Source: Streptomyces sp. NBC_00078 (GTDB lineage Bacteria; Actinomycetota; Actinomycetes; Streptomycetales; Streptomycetaceae). Taken from it: a stretch of DNA of 64,000 bases. Shown piece after piece: positions 54,890 to 63,900 of the stretch (the stretch's first letter is position 1; every line of letters begins with the position of its first letter). A program made the translations under genes and the position numbers. Where the stretch lies: positions 5,208,001-5,272,000 of the forward strand of contig NZ_JAPELX010000001.1 of the NCBI RefSeq assembly GCF_026343335.1, in the 5' to 3' direction. The notes below the pieces were generated by a model. The model made no database searches, was not told the DNA's origin, and saw only the letters and a program-made list of their open reading frames with translations.

Positions 54890-55756
54890 CTAGCCGACCG
54901 GGTCCGCCGGATGCGCTGCCAGCAGCGGCAGCTGGGAGGCCAGTCGCTCCTCACACAGCTCGACGAGGCGGTCGTATCCCGCCTTGCCCATCAGCTCGGT
55001 CAGCTCCGCCCGATAGGACACGTACACCGGGTCGCCCGCGCCGTGCGCCGAGGTCGCCGACGTGCACCACCAGTGCAGGTCGTGGCCGCCCGGACCCCAG
55101 CCCCGGCGGTCGTACTCGCCGATCGACACCTGCAGCACGCGTGTGTCGTCGGGCCGGTCGATCCAGTCGTAGGTCCGCCTCACCGGCAGCTGCCAGCACA
55201 CGTCCGGCTTGGTCTCCAGCGGCTCACGGCCCTCCTTGAGGGCCAGGATGTGCAGCGAGCAGCCGGCGCCGGCCGCGAACCCGGGCCGGTTCTGGAAGAT
55301 GCACGAGCCCTGGAAGGGACGGGTCTGCCGGTCGCCGTCCTCGTCCTCCGAGACCCAGCCGTGCTCCATGCCCTCGTCATGGTTCTGCCAGATCTCCGGC
55401 GTGAGCCTCGCCACATGCCCGGCCACGCGCTTCTCGTCGTCCTCGTCGGAGAAGTGCGCGCCCAGCGTGCAGCACCCGTCGTCCGCGCGGCCCGCCTGGA
55501 TGCCCTGGCAGCCGCTGCCGAAGATGCAGTTCCACCGAGAGGTCAGCCATGTCAGATCGCACCGGAAGACCTGTTCGTCGTCTGCCGGATCCGGAAACTC
55601 CACCCATGCGCGCGCGAAGTCGAGGCCCTTCTCGTCGGCTTTCCGGGCCTTTTTCGACATCGTCACCTGCTTCGGTGGGTTCACCTGTGACGAGCCCTTG
55701 GCGGACTCGGCAGACCCTGCCGACTTGTCGGCCTTCGCCGTTTTCGTCTTTGGCAC
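54890..55756 (-). CDS. Cysteine-rich conserved protein of unknown function
   Basis: A 288-aa protein. A Lys/Ala-rich N-terminus of about 35 residues precedes a domain with many Cys (FRCDLTWLTSRWNCIFGSGC, DDGCCTLGAHFSDEDD, GSCIFQNRPGFAAGAGC) and a HDLHWWCTSATSAH segment. The pattern suggests a metal or Fe-S site, but I cannot name the family with certainty. GTG 55756 follows TACGCT (55768-55763) by six nt with no ribosome site, so it is probably leaderless. It is divergent from the Ppx/GppA gene. Confidence 0.78.
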   Translation of the reverse strand: MPKTKTAKADKSAGSAESAKGSSQVNPPKQVTMSKKARKADEKGLDFARAWVEFPDPADDEQVFRCDLTWLTSRWNCIFGSGCQGIQAGRADDGCCTLGAHFSDEDDEKRVAGHVARLTPEIWQNHDEGMEHGWVSEDEDGDRQTRPFQGSCIFQNRPGFAAGAGCSLHILALKEGREPLETKPDVCWQLPVRRTYDWIDRPDDTRVLQVSIGEYDRRGWGPGGHDLHWWCTSATSAHGAGDPVYVSYRAELTELMGKAGYDRLVELCEERLASQLPLLAAHPADPVG

Positions 55757-55827
55757 AGGACCAGCGTACGGCTCCCGAAGCCCCATCGAATACGGAAGAG
55801 CGCCCAGCTGGCAGTAGCGTTCCGTAC

Positions 55828-56760
55828 ATGAGACTCGGTGTCCTCGACGTGGGATCGAACACGGTGCATCTGCTGGTGGTGGATGCGCACCCGGGCGCGC
55901 GCCCCCTGCCCAGGCATTCGCACAAGGCGGAGCTGCGCCTTGCCCAACTCCTCGACGAGTCCGGAGCCATCGGCCCCGAAGGGGTCGACAAACTCATCGC
56001 CGTCGTCCACGAGTGCCTGCAGGCCGCCGAGGACAAGGGCGTCGAGGACGTACTGCCGTTCGCGACCTCCGCGGTGCGCGAGGCCAGCAACGCCGACGAC
56101 GTCCTCGCGCGCGTGCAGGCCGAGACCGGCGTCGAGCTTCAGGTCCTCACCGGCGCCGAGGAGGCGCGGCTCACCTTCCTCGCCGCCCGCCGCTGGTTCG
56201 GCTGGTCCGTGGGCAAGCTGCTCGTCCTGGACATCGGAGGCGGTTCCCTGGAGATCGCCTTCGGCATGGACGAGGAGCCCGACGCGGCTGTCTCCCTGCC
56301 GCTCGGCGCCGGCCGCCTCACCAACGGCTGGCTCCCCGGCGATCCGCCCGATCCGGAGTCCATAAGGGCACTGCGCCGGCACGTACGCGCCCAGATCGCC
56401 CGCACGGTGGGCGAGTTCACCCGCTTCGGCGCCCCGGATCATGTCGTGGCCACGTCGAAGACGTTCAAGCAACTGGCGCGCATCGCCGGGGCGGCACGGT
56501 CCACGGAGGGCCTGTACGTCCAGCGCGACCTGAAGCGCGAGTCGCTGGAGGCCTGGGTCCCCCAGCTCGCGGGCATGTCGGCGGCCCAGCGGGCCGAACT
56601 CCCCGGGGTCTCGGAGGGCCGAGCGGGCCAGCTCCTCGCCGGCGCCCTGGTGGCCGAGGGCGCCATGGACCTGTTCGGTGTGGAGAGCCTGGAAATCTGC
56701 CCGTGGGCCCTGAGGGAGGGCGTGATCCTGCGCCGGCTGGATCACATGGGGTCGGCGTAG
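55828..56760 (+). CDS. Ppx/GppA-family phosphatase
   Basis: A 310-aa ASKHA-fold protein. It has the first phosphate motif LGVLDVGSNTVHLLVVD, the segment FATSAVREASNADDVLARVQ, EEARLTFLAARR and the second phosphate loop LVLDIGGGSLEIAFG. The family hydrolyses polyphosphate or pppGpp. This short two-domain form lacks the C-terminal HD domain, so the substrate is uncertain. TAGCGT (55815-55820) lies seven nt before ATG 55828 (leaderless). Confidence 0.88.
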   Translation: MRLGVLDVGSNTVHLLVVDAHPGARPLPRHSHKAELRLAQLLDESGAIGPEGVDKLIAVVHECLQAAEDKGVEDVLPFATSAVREASNADDVLARVQAETGVELQVLTGAEEARLTFLAARRWFGWSVGKLLVLDIGGGSLEIAFGMDEEPDAAVSLPLGAGRLTNGWLPGDPPDPESIRALRRHVRAQIARTVGEFTRFGAPDHVVATSKTFKQLARIAGAARSTEGLYVQRDLKRESLEAWVPQLAGMSAAQRAELPGVSEGRAGQLLAGALVAEGAMDLFGVESLEICPWALREGVILRRLDHMGSA

Positions 56761-56830
56761 GCGCCCCAACGGGGCGTGGGGCTGTGACACTTCGCGGCCG
56801 CGCCGCGGGGCGCGAGCGACCACAGTCCAC
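56761..56830. repeat. Streptomyces-type intergenic repeat with hairpin
   Basis: CGCCCC-AAC-GGGGCG (56762-56776) followed by TGGGGCTGTGACA and a GC-rich palindromic tail resembles a repeat I have often seen after Streptomyces genes. The hairpin starts right after the Ppx/GppA stop and may act as terminator. Confidence 0.5.
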
Positions 56831-56909
56831 CCCCACTCGCCCGTGGTGAATCCCACAACGGCGAAGAGGCGGGCGGCCCCCAGCCCATCGCACCCCGTAA
56901 CCTGTCGGC

Positions 56910-57734
56910 ATGGCGGAGCCAGTCGTGCGCATCCCGGATGCGAAGGTCGCGCTGTCCACGGCCTCGGTGTACCCGGAGTCCACGGCGACGGCCTTCGAGA
57001 TCGCCGCGCGCCTCGGGTATGACGGGGTCGAGGTCATGGTGTGGACCGACCCGGTCAGCCAGGACATCGACGCACTGCGCAGACTCAGTGACTACCACCG
57101 GATCCCGGTCCTGGCCGTGCACGCCCCCTGCCTGCTCATCACGCAACGGGTCTGGTCCACCGACCCGTGGGCCAAGCTCCAGCGCGCACGGGCGGCGGCG
57201 GAGAAGCTGGGGGCGACCACGGTCGTCGTGCACCCCCCTTTCCGCTGGCAGCGCCAGTACGCCCGCGACTTCGTGAGCGGCATCTGGCGCATGGCGAACG
57301 AGACGGACGTACGTTTCGCCGTCGAGAACATGTACCCCTGGCGCTACCGCGACCGCGAGATGCTCGCGTACGCCCCCGACTGGGACGTGACGAAGGAGGA
57401 CTACCGCCACTTCACGATCGACCTCAGTCACAGCGCGACGGCCCGCTCCGACGCGATGCACATGGTCGACCGCATGGGCGACCGTCTCGGCCATGTCCAT
57501 CTGGCCGACGGCAGGGGATCGGCCAAGGACGAGCATCTCGTCCCCGGGCGCGGCACCCAGCCCTGCGCCGAACTGCTGGAGCGTCTCGCCCTGACCGGCT
57601 TCGACGGCCACGTCGTCATCGAGGTGAACACCCGGCGCGCGATGTCCGGCGCGGAACGCGAGGCCGATCTGGCGGAGGCGCTGGCCTTCACGCGCCTTCA
57701 TCTGGCGTCCGCGGTCAAGGTGCCCCGGCGGTGA
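56910..57734 (+). CDS. Sugar phosphate isomerase/epimerase-like TIM-barrel protein
   Basis: A 274-aa xylose-isomerase-like TIM barrel: ALSTASVYPESTATAFEIAA at strand 1, LAVHAPCL, TVVVHPPFRWQ, FAVENMYPW and HVHLADGRGS carry likely metal ligands. The reaction is unknown. TAACCT (56898-56903) ends six nt before ATG 56910, so it is probably leaderless. The stop overlaps the next start as GTGA, linking it to a TetR regulator. Confidence 0.85.
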   Translation: MAEPVVRIPDAKVALSTASVYPESTATAFEIAARLGYDGVEVMVWTDPVSQDIDALRRLSDYHRIPVLAVHAPCLLITQRVWSTDPWAKLQRARAAAEKLGATTVVVHPPFRWQRQYARDFVSGIWRMANETDVRFAVENMYPWRYRDREMLAYAPDWDVTKEDYRHFTIDLSHSATARSDAMHMVDRMGDRLGHVHLADGRGSAKDEHLVPGRGTQPCAELLERLALTGFDGHVVIEVNTRRAMSGAEREADLAEALAFTRLHLASAVKVPRR

Positions 57735-58345
57735 CCGAGGCGCCCGACCCGACAGCACGGCGCCGGGGACGTCGTACACGCACGGAGTCCGCCGGCACCC
57801 GTGACCGCATCCTGGTGGTCGCCCGCGAGGAGTTCTCCGAACGCGGATACGAGAAGACGTCGGTACGGGGCATCGCGAAGGCGGCCGGTGTGGACTCGGC
57901 GCTGGTGCACCACTACTTCGGCACCAAGGAGCAGGTCTTCGAGGCGGCGATCGAGGTCGCCTTCGCGCCCGCCCTGAACGCGCCGGAGGCACTCGCAGAC
58001 GGCCCGCCGGCCGAGGTCGGAGAGCGGTTCACCCGCTTCATCTTCGGCATCTGGGAGAACCCCACCACCCGTACGCCCCTGCTGGCGATCGTGCGCTCCG
58101 CCGTGAACAACGAGGCCGCGGCCGCCGTCTTCCGCCGGCTGATCGCCTCCCAGCTGCTGCGCCGCATCGCCCCCCAGCTGGATCTGCCGGACGCGGAGCT
58201 GCGGGCCGAGCTGGCGGCCGCGCAACTCGTGGGATGCGCGATGCTGCGCTATGTGATCAAGGTTGAACCGCTGGCGTCGGCAGATGTCGAACAGATCATC
58301 GCGCGGGTGGCACCGGTGGTGCACGGGCATCTGACCGGGCCCTGA
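57731..58345 (+). CDS. TetR-family regulator
   Basis: A 204-aa regulator with a basic N-terminus, a TetR helix-turn-helix (RDRILVVAREEFSERGYEKT, AAGVDSALVHHYFGTKEQVF) and a C-terminal TetR_C-type domain (NPTTRTPLLAIVRSAVNNEA). The GTG start overlaps the isomerase stop, so the two are cotranslated. The target may be its own operon. A tandem repeat and a hairpin follow. Confidence 0.92.
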   Translation: MTEAPDPTARRRGRRTRTESAGTRDRILVVAREEFSERGYEKTSVRGIAKAAGVDSALVHHYFGTKEQVFEAAIEVAFAPALNAPEALADGPPAEVGERFTRFIFGIWENPTTRTPLLAIVRSAVNNEAAAAVFRRLIASQLLRRIAPQLDLPDAELRAELAAAQLVGCAMLRYVIKVEPLASADVEQIIARVAPVVHGHLTGP

Positions 58346-58350
58346 CCGCC

Positions 58351-58390
58351 TCAGGTCCGTCAGGTCCGTCTCCGTCCGGGTCCGTCTCCG
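58351..58390. repeat. Short degenerate tandem repeats after the TetR stop
   Basis: TCAGGTCCG occurs twice in tandem (58351-58368), and GTCCGTCTCCG recurs at about 58365-58375 and 58380-58390. This is another repeat tract directly after a stop codon in this window. Confidence 0.6.
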
Positions 58391-58406
58391 GCCCGTATCG
58401 GGCCGG
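58388..58406 (+). terminator. Hairpin after the TetR gene
   Basis: CCGGCCCG (58388-58395) and CGGGCCGG (58399-58406) form a perfect 8-bp stem with a TAT loop. It probably ends the isomerase-TetR transcript. Confidence 0.6.
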
Positions 58407-58518
58407 TCCGTGACCTCTGAACGAGACGTGCATCCCGCATTCCGGACGCGGTGTCCATCCCTTGGAGCAACGGGCGTACGCTCGACTCAGTCACAACTCT
58501 CCGAAGGAGCGAGCGACG

Positions 58519-60372
58519 ATGCCCGAGCTGAGGTCCCGCACAGTCACCCACGGCCGCAACATGGCGGGCGCCCGCGCCCTTATGCGCGCCTCCGGTGTAC
58601 CCGGCGCGGACATCGGCCGCAAGCCGATCATCGCGGTGGCCAACTCCTTCACGGAGTTCGTGCCGGGCCACACCCACCTGCAGCCGGTCGGCCGGATCGT
58701 CAGTGAGGCGATCGTCGAGGCCGGCGGCATCCCGCGCGAGTTCAACACGATCGCCGTCGACGACGGCATCGCGATGGGACACGGGGGGATGCTCTACTCG
58801 CTCCCCTCCCGCGACCTGATCGCCGACAGCGTGGAGTACATGGTCGAGGCGCACTGCGCCGACGCCCTGATCTGCATCTCCAACTGCGACAAGATCACCC
58901 CGGGCATGCTGAACGCGGCCCTGCGTCTGAACATCCCCACGGTCTTCGTCTCCGGCGGCCCGATGGAGTCCGGCCGCGCGACGCTCGTCGACGGCACGGT
59001 CCGTACGCTCGACCTGGTCGACGCGATCTCCGACGCCGTGAACGACAAGATCTCGGACGAGGACATCCTCCGTATCGAGGAGAACGCCTGTCCGACCTGC
59101 GGCTCCTGCTCCGGCATGTTCACCGCCAACTCGATGAACTGCCTCACGGAGGCCATCGGCCTCTCGCTCCCCGGCAACGGCTCGGTCCTGGCCACCCACA
59201 CGGCCCGTAAGCAGCTGTACGTCGACGCGGCCCGCACGGTCATGGACGTCACCCGCCGCTACTACGAGCAGGACGACGAGACGGTCCTGCCGCGCAACGT
59301 CGCCACCATCGCGGCCTTCGAGAACGCGATGGCCCTGGACATCGCGATGGGCGGCTCCACCAACACGATCCTGCACCTGCTGGCGGCGGCCCAGGAGGCG
59401 GGCGTCCCCTTCGGCCTGGAGGAGATCAACGCGGTCTCGCGCCGCGTGCCGTGCCTCGCGAAGGTCGCCCCGAACGTCGCCAAGAACCGCACGTACTACA
59501 TGGAGGACGTGCACCGCGCGGGCGGCATCCCGGCCCTGCTGGGGGAACTGCACCGGGCCGGCCTCCTGAACGAGGACGTGCACTCGGTCCACAGCCCCTC
59601 CCTCGCGGACTGGCTGAAGACATGGGACGTGCGCGGCGGCTCCCCGTCGCCGAAGGCGCTGGAACTGTGGCACGCGGCCCCGGGCTGCGTCCGCTCCGCC
59701 GAGGCCTTCTCGCAGTCCGAGCGCTGGGAGGCGCTGGACGAGGACGCGGCCGAGGGCTGCATCCGCTCCGCGGAGCACGCCTACTCGAAGGACGGCGGCC
59801 TGGCGGTCCTCAGGGGCAACCTGGCGGTCGACGGCTGCGTCGTGAAGACCGCCGGCGTCGACGAGTCGATCTGGACCTTCGAGGGCCCGGCGGTCGTCTG
59901 CGAGTCGCAGGAGGAGGCCGTCGAGAAGATCCTCAACAAGCAGGTGACCGACGGCGACGTGGTGGTCATCCGCTACGAGGGCCCCAAGGGCGGCCCCGGC
60001 ATGCAGGAGATGCTCTACCCGACGTCCTTCCTCAAGGGCCGCGGCCTCGGCAAGACCTGCGCACTGATCACGGACGGCCGTTTCTCCGGCGGCACGTCGG
60101 GCCTGTCCATCGGCCACGCCTCCCCGGAGGCGGCGTCCGGCGGCACCATCGCGCTGGTCCAGGACGGCGACCGCATCCGCATCGACATCCCGAACCGCAC
60201 GATCGAGCTTCTGGTCGACGACGCCGAACTCGCCCGTCGCGAGCAGGCGTTGGGCGGCGTGTACGCCCCGAAGAACCGCGAGCGCAAGGTGTCGGCGGCG
60301 CTGCGGGCCTACGCGGCGATGGCCACCAGCGCGGACAAGGGCGCGGTGCGGGACGTGTCGAAGCTGGGCTGA
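58519..60372 (+). CDS. ilvD: Dihydroxy-acid dehydratase
   Basis: Iron-sulfur enzyme of branched-chain amino acid and pantothenate precursor synthesis. The 617-aa protein has the cluster Cys motifs CISNCDKITPGM and ENACPTCGSCSGMFTANSM, and the C-terminal ITDGRFSGGTSGLSIGH. It matches the long (Type II, E. coli-like) form. GAAGGAG lies nine nt before ATG 58519. The product 2-ketoisovalerate also feeds the pantothenate branch served by panC in this window. Confidence 0.96.
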   Translation: MPELRSRTVTHGRNMAGARALMRASGVPGADIGRKPIIAVANSFTEFVPGHTHLQPVGRIVSEAIVEAGGIPREFNTIAVDDGIAMGHGGMLYSLPSRDLIADSVEYMVEAHCADALICISNCDKITPGMLNAALRLNIPTVFVSGGPMESGRATLVDGTVRTLDLVDAISDAVNDKISDEDILRIEENACPTCGSCSGMFTANSMNCLTEAIGLSLPGNGSVLATHTARKQLYVDAARTVMDVTRRYYEQDDETVLPRNVATIAAFENAMALDIAMGGSTNTILHLLAAAQEAGVPFGLEEINAVSRRVPCLAKVAPNVAKNRTYYMEDVHRAGGIPALLGELHRAGLLNEDVHSVHSPSLADWLKTWDVRGGSPSPKALELWHAAPGCVRSAEAFSQSERWEALDEDAAEGCIRSAEHAYSKDGGLAVLRGNLAVDGCVVKTAGVDESIWTFEGPAVVCESQEEAVEKILNKQVTDGDVVVIRYEGPKGGPGMQEMLYPTSFLKGRGLGKTCALITDGRFSGGTSGLSIGHASPEAASGGTIALVQDGDRIRIDIPNRTIELLVDDAELARREQALGGVYAPKNRERKVSAALRAYAAMATSADKGAVRDVSKLG

Positions 60373-60393
60373 GCGTTCAGCTGGGCTGAGCGT
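60362..60393. repeat. Tandem duplication spanning the ilvD stop codon
   Basis: AGCTGGGCTGAGCGT occurs at 60362-60376 and again at 60379-60393 (17-bp period). The first copy contains the last ilvD codons and its TGA, and the second repeats them after the stop. Confidence 0.9.
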
Positions 60394-60409
60394 CAGGCTG
60401 AGGATTTCC

Positions 60410-60441
60410 GGGCGGGCCGTCTCTTCGGGGGCGGCCCGCCC
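60410..60441. terminator. Bidirectional terminator between ilvD and the kinase gene
   Basis: GGGCGGGCCG (60410-60419) pairs with CGGCCCGCCC (60432-60441) over a 12-base loop, between two convergent genes. Confidence 0.78.
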
Positions 60442-60446
60442 TTGTG

Positions 60447-62543
60447 TCACCAGGCGGAGGGCTTGCGGGCGTCCACGCCGAAGACGGTGCCGTCGGGGGC
60501 GGTGGCGTAGACGTGGGTGCCGATGATCACGGGCTGGGGCAGGGAGGCCACGACCTGGCCCGAGTTCACGCCGAGGCGCGGCGGGGTCTGTCCGGCGAAA
60601 GTCCCCTTGCGCGCGTCCACGGCCAGCAGGCGCCCGTCGGCGGTCGTGACGTACACGTGGCGGGAGTCGGCGACCGGCTCGGAACCCCGGTTCACGGAGA
60701 TCTCGACGTGCCACAACAGCTTTCGGGTGTTCATGTCGACGGCCTCCAGCGAACCGCCGGCGGCGAGGAGATGGACGACGCCTCCGCGCACGGAGGCCCG
60801 GGCATCCACGAGCGGTACCGGGAGCGCCATCCGGCGTGAGGTCCGTGAGGCCGGCGAGTAGCGGACGACCGCTGTCGTCGTGCCCGCGGCGCGGTCCATG
60901 GCCAGGAAGTAGACCGATCCGTCGTCGGCGCCGACGGGCGTGAGGTCGCCCTTCAGCCGTGCCTCCCACCGCACGTCGCCCGTGGCCGGATCCACGGCGG
61001 TGACCCAGGTGTCCGACGCGTCGGAGGTGTACGTCGTGTAGGCGAGGGGATCCCCGGCGAACGAGGCGAAGTAGGGATCACGCTGACCGGCGAAGTTCCG
61101 TTTCCATTTCGTGTGGCCCGAGGCACTGTCCACGCCCGTGACCGACGCGTCGGAGCCGGTGACCAGGAGCATGCCGCCGGCACTCTGCAGCCCGCTGTAC
61201 GCGGACAGGGTCCGCTGCCAATTCTCCCTGCCCGAGGCGGGATCGAGCGCCGCCAGGCGCTCGCGCCGGTCCGTCAGCGGCTGGACGAGACCGCCCGACA
61301 CGACCGGTGGTCCGTTCCTCGCCGTCTCGGCGACGGAGTGCCGCCACAGAAGGCTGCCGTCGGCCGGATCGAGAGCGAAGACGACCCCGCGCTGGGCACA
61401 CACCAGCCGTCCCGCTCCGGACGAACACTGCGGCATACCCGCGTCGGCGGAAACAGGCTTCGCCTCCCAGCCGCTGAACGCGGCCTCGGGCGACCCGCTC
61501 CGTGTGGTGCTGCCCTCCGCCGCGGAGCCCGCGCCCTTCAGCAGCGGAACCGAGGCGAGCGCCGCGACCCCGACGACGCCGAGCGTGACGGCGGCCAGGA
61601 TCCACTTTCTGCGCGAGTTCGGGCGGGCGGGCCGCCGCTCCGGCTCACCGACGGGATCGGGCCTCGGCACCTGTCCCGCGCGCTGTGCCGGTATGAACGC
61701 CTGCGTGTCGTACGAGGCCGCGACAGACCGCAACTCGTGCATCAACTCGTCCGGTGTGGGCCGGTCCTCGGGCTCCTTGGCGAGGCAACGCAGCACGAGC
61801 GGCGCGAGATTCTCCGGTACGCCGGCCAGGTCCGGCTCGTCGTGCACGACCTGGTAGGCGACGACGTACGGGCTGTCGGAGTCGAACGGCCCGCGCCCGG
61901 TCGCCGCATGGACCATCACGGACCCGAGCGCGAACACATCGGCGGCGGGGCCGACTTCGCGGGGTCTTCTGAACTGCTCGGGCGCCATGAAGGGCGGAGT
62001 GCCGATCAACTTGCCCGTCTCGGTCCGCAGTTCACTGTCCTTTGGCCGAGAAATGCCGAAGTCGATGACCTTCGGACCGTCCTCGGCCAGCAGCACATTG
62101 CTCGGCTTCAGATCCCGGTGCACGACGCCGACGCGGTGAATGTCGCGCAGTGCCTCGGCGAGTCCCGCCATCAGACGGCGCAGCTGCGCCGGAGGCATCG
62201 CCCCATTCCGCTTCACGTGATCGGAAAGGGTCGGACCGGGGATGAACAAGGTGGCCATCCAGGGCCGTTCGGCTTCCGGGTCGGCGTCCACGACGGAAGC
62301 CGTAAAGGCACCGCTGACCCTGCGCGCCGCGGCCACTTCCTGCCGAAAACGCCCCCTGAACTCGGGATCCCTGGCGAACTGGCCGTGTACGACCTTTACC
62401 GCGAGCTTCATCCCCGAGGTGCTCCGGGCCAGGTGTACGACACCCATGCCGCCCGAGCCGAGACATGACTCCAGACGGTAGTGCCCGGCGTATGCGGGAT
62501 GTTCCGCTTCCGCGCCCGCTCCGGTGTTCTGCTGTGGCGCCAT
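60447..62543 (-). CDS. Ser/Thr protein kinase with external PQQ-like beta-propeller
   Basis: A 698-aa Hanks-type kinase. Intracellular kinase: Gly loop LGSGGMGVVHLA, ATP lysine in LAVKVVH, VHRDLKPSN, DFGISRP and FMAPEQF. One membrane helix is near residues 308-330. The external part carries PQQ/YVTN-like repeats (FALDPADGSLLWRHS, LAALDPASGRENWQRT, VTAVDPATGDVRWE) forming a probable sensor propeller. The ligand is unknown; an envelope or sugar signal is likely. ATG 62543 begins MAPQQNTG. Confidence 0.92.
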   Translation of the reverse strand: MAPQQNTGAGAEAEHPAYAGHYRLESCLGSGGMGVVHLARSTSGMKLAVKVVHGQFARDPEFRGRFRQEVAAARRVSGAFTASVVDADPEAERPWMATLFIPGPTLSDHVKRNGAMPPAQLRRLMAGLAEALRDIHRVGVVHRDLKPSNVLLAEDGPKVIDFGISRPKDSELRTETGKLIGTPPFMAPEQFRRPREVGPAADVFALGSVMVHAATGRGPFDSDSPYVVAYQVVHDEPDLAGVPENLAPLVLRCLAKEPEDRPTPDELMHELRSVAASYDTQAFIPAQRAGQVPRPDPVGEPERRPARPNSRRKWILAAVTLGVVGVAALASVPLLKGAGSAAEGSTTRSGSPEAAFSGWEAKPVSADAGMPQCSSGAGRLVCAQRGVVFALDPADGSLLWRHSVAETARNGPPVVSGGLVQPLTDRRERLAALDPASGRENWQRTLSAYSGLQSAGGMLLVTGSDASVTGVDSASGHTKWKRNFAGQRDPYFASFAGDPLAYTTYTSDASDTWVTAVDPATGDVRWEARLKGDLTPVGADDGSVYFLAMDRAAGTTTAVVRYSPASRTSRRMALPVPLVDARASVRGGVVHLLAAGGSLEAVDMNTRKLLWHVEISVNRGSEPVADSRHVYVTTADGRLLAVDARKGTFAGQTPPRLGVNSGQVVASLPQPVIIGTHVYATAPDGTVFGVDARKPSAW

Positions 62544-62683
62544 GGAACCACCCCCGTGCTGTTCTTCCGCGCGCGCGACGCACGGAGCCTAGTCGATGAC
62601 TCGTACGAGACAGAGGCGGCTTGCTAGCCTTCACGTGCGAGTTACGTACATGTGTTTCATGGCGTGTTTTATGGGAATCATCG

Positions 62684-62708
62684 GGACCCCATGGCGTTCA
62701 TGGGGTCC
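62684..62708. promoter_or_regulatory. 10-bp inverted repeat in the SH3-protein leader
   Basis: GGACCCCATG (62684-62693) and CATGGGGTCC (62699-62708) form a perfect stem over GCGTT, six bp before the GGGGGAGG ribosome site. It could be an operator or an RNA hairpin near the ribosome site. Confidence 0.6.
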
Positions 62709-62725
62709 AACGGGGGAGGTTTTTC

Positions 62726-63034
62726 ATGTCTGTTGACCGCGCAGAAGAGGCGGCAGGGGCCGGCGAGGCGATCGCCGCGGCGACCGTGAAGACGTATCAG
62801 GTCGCACCGGGTTTCCGCGTCAATGTCCGCAGCGGCCCCGGCACCAACTACACCGTCGTCCGCGTGCTGCCCGAGGGCTCTCGTGTGCCGATCTACTGCC
62901 AGACGCCGGGGACGAACGTGGCCGGCCCGTACGGCACCTCGAACATCTGGGACAACGTCAGCAACGGCGAATACATCTCGGACGCGTACGTACTCACCGG
63001 CAGCGACGGCTACGTAGCCTCCCGCTGCGCCTGA
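62726..63034 (+). CDS. Small bacterial-SH3-domain protein
   Basis: A 102-aa protein: about 28 Ala/Glu-rich residues, then one SH3b domain (YQVAPGFRVNVRSGPGTNYT, WDNVSNGEYISDAYVLTG) with two Cys. SH3b domains often bind peptidoglycan, yet no signal peptide is visible, so location is uncertain. ATG 62726 has GGAGG seven nt upstream. The upstream in-frame ATG at 62621 lies before the hairpin and is unlikely. It is divergent from the PQQ kinase gene. Confidence 0.85.
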   Translation: MSVDRAEEAAGAGEAIAAATVKTYQVAPGFRVNVRSGPGTNYTVVRVLPEGSRVPIYCQTPGTNVAGPYGTSNIWDNVSNGEYISDAYVLTGSDGYVASRCA

Positions 63035-63076
63035 TCCCACGGGAGCCCGCGCCCGCGCCGGAGCCATAATCGTCTC

Positions 63077-63574
63077 GTGAGCGACGAAACCGGCACCCAG
63101 GAGACCGCGGGCTCCCCAGGCCCCCGCCCAGAACCACTGCGCTTCTTCGGCACCACCTGGGTGGAGCACGACCACGGCTACACCACCCGCCGCATCGCAG
63201 TCGCCGTCGGCTCCCTGGTGACCGCCGCCGCCTCCTGCCTGGTCCTGCGCTTCGCCTACGAAGGACTCCAACTCGCGGACATCGGCGCCTTCGTGAGCAT
63301 CCTCGTCGTCGCGATGTTCGCGATCTGCAGTGCCCTCGCCTTCCGTCACACCTGGGACGCCTTCGCCAAGCGCCCCGACCCCGAGCGCCAGTCCTCCCTT
63401 CGCGGCCTGCTCGCCATCGGCTTCGTCGGCTCCCTCCTCGCCTACTTCTTCCGCTCCCTCACCGAGGCCCCCGGCGAGAAACTCCGTCGCGAGGAGTACG
63501 AGGCAGCCCTCGACCAGCACGAGAAGCGCAGCTCCCGCCGCACGGGCAACCCGTCGAAGAAGCGCCGCCGCTAG
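63077..63574 (+). CDS. Small membrane protein with three helices
   Basis: A 165-aa protein of unknown function with three membrane helices (about residues 42-60, 68-90 and 110-128), a Pro-rich acidic N-terminus and a strongly basic C-terminus (SSRRTGNPSKKRRR). GTG 63077 follows CATAAT by six nt, so a leaderless mRNA is possible. It lies 42 bp after the SH3 gene. Confidence 0.75.
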   Translation: MSDETGTQETAGSPGPRPEPLRFFGTTWVEHDHGYTTRRIAVAVGSLVTAAASCLVLRFAYEGLQLADIGAFVSILVVAMFAICSALAFRHTWDAFAKRPDPERQSSLRGLLAIGFVGSLLAYFFRSLTEAPGEKLRREEYEAALDQHEKRSSRRTGNPSKKRRR

Positions 63575-63649
63575 TGCCCCGGTAGGCAACGTTCACCCCG
63601 TCGCGACGCCCGGCACGCGCCTCTACGGCGTTGCCGTCGGATGCCGACA

Positions 63650-63705
63650 CTCCGCGTCGACGCCCCTCCTCCGCCGTGCGGCTGCACGCTCCGGGCCTCG
63701 CTCGG
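63650..63705. repeat. 56-bp direct repeat, copy 1
   Basis: Begins CTCCGCGTCGACGCCCCTCC and recurs without mismatch at 63845-63900, a 195-bp offset. The surrounding 63575-64000 has no gene I can support. Confidence 0.92.
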
Positions 63706-63844
63706 TCGGCCGGAATGAGCTGTTCCTCGCGGCCGGCCTGATCTTTTCGACTGGCCTTGGCCCTGCCGCCACGCTCCTGTCTGCGAGGCGACGCGGTGCA
63801 CGCGCCCTCATTGCCTGATTGGCGTGGGAGGCGCCACCTCATCG

Positions 63845-63900
63845 CTCCGCGTCGACGCCCCTCCTCCGCCGTGCGGCTGCACGCTCCGGGCCTCGCTCGG
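63845..63900. repeat. 56-bp direct repeat, copy 2
   Basis: Exact copy of 63650-63705. Sequence after the repeats differs slightly (TCGGCCGG versus GTCCGCCGG), so the homology fades rather than stopping abruptly. Confidence 0.92.
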
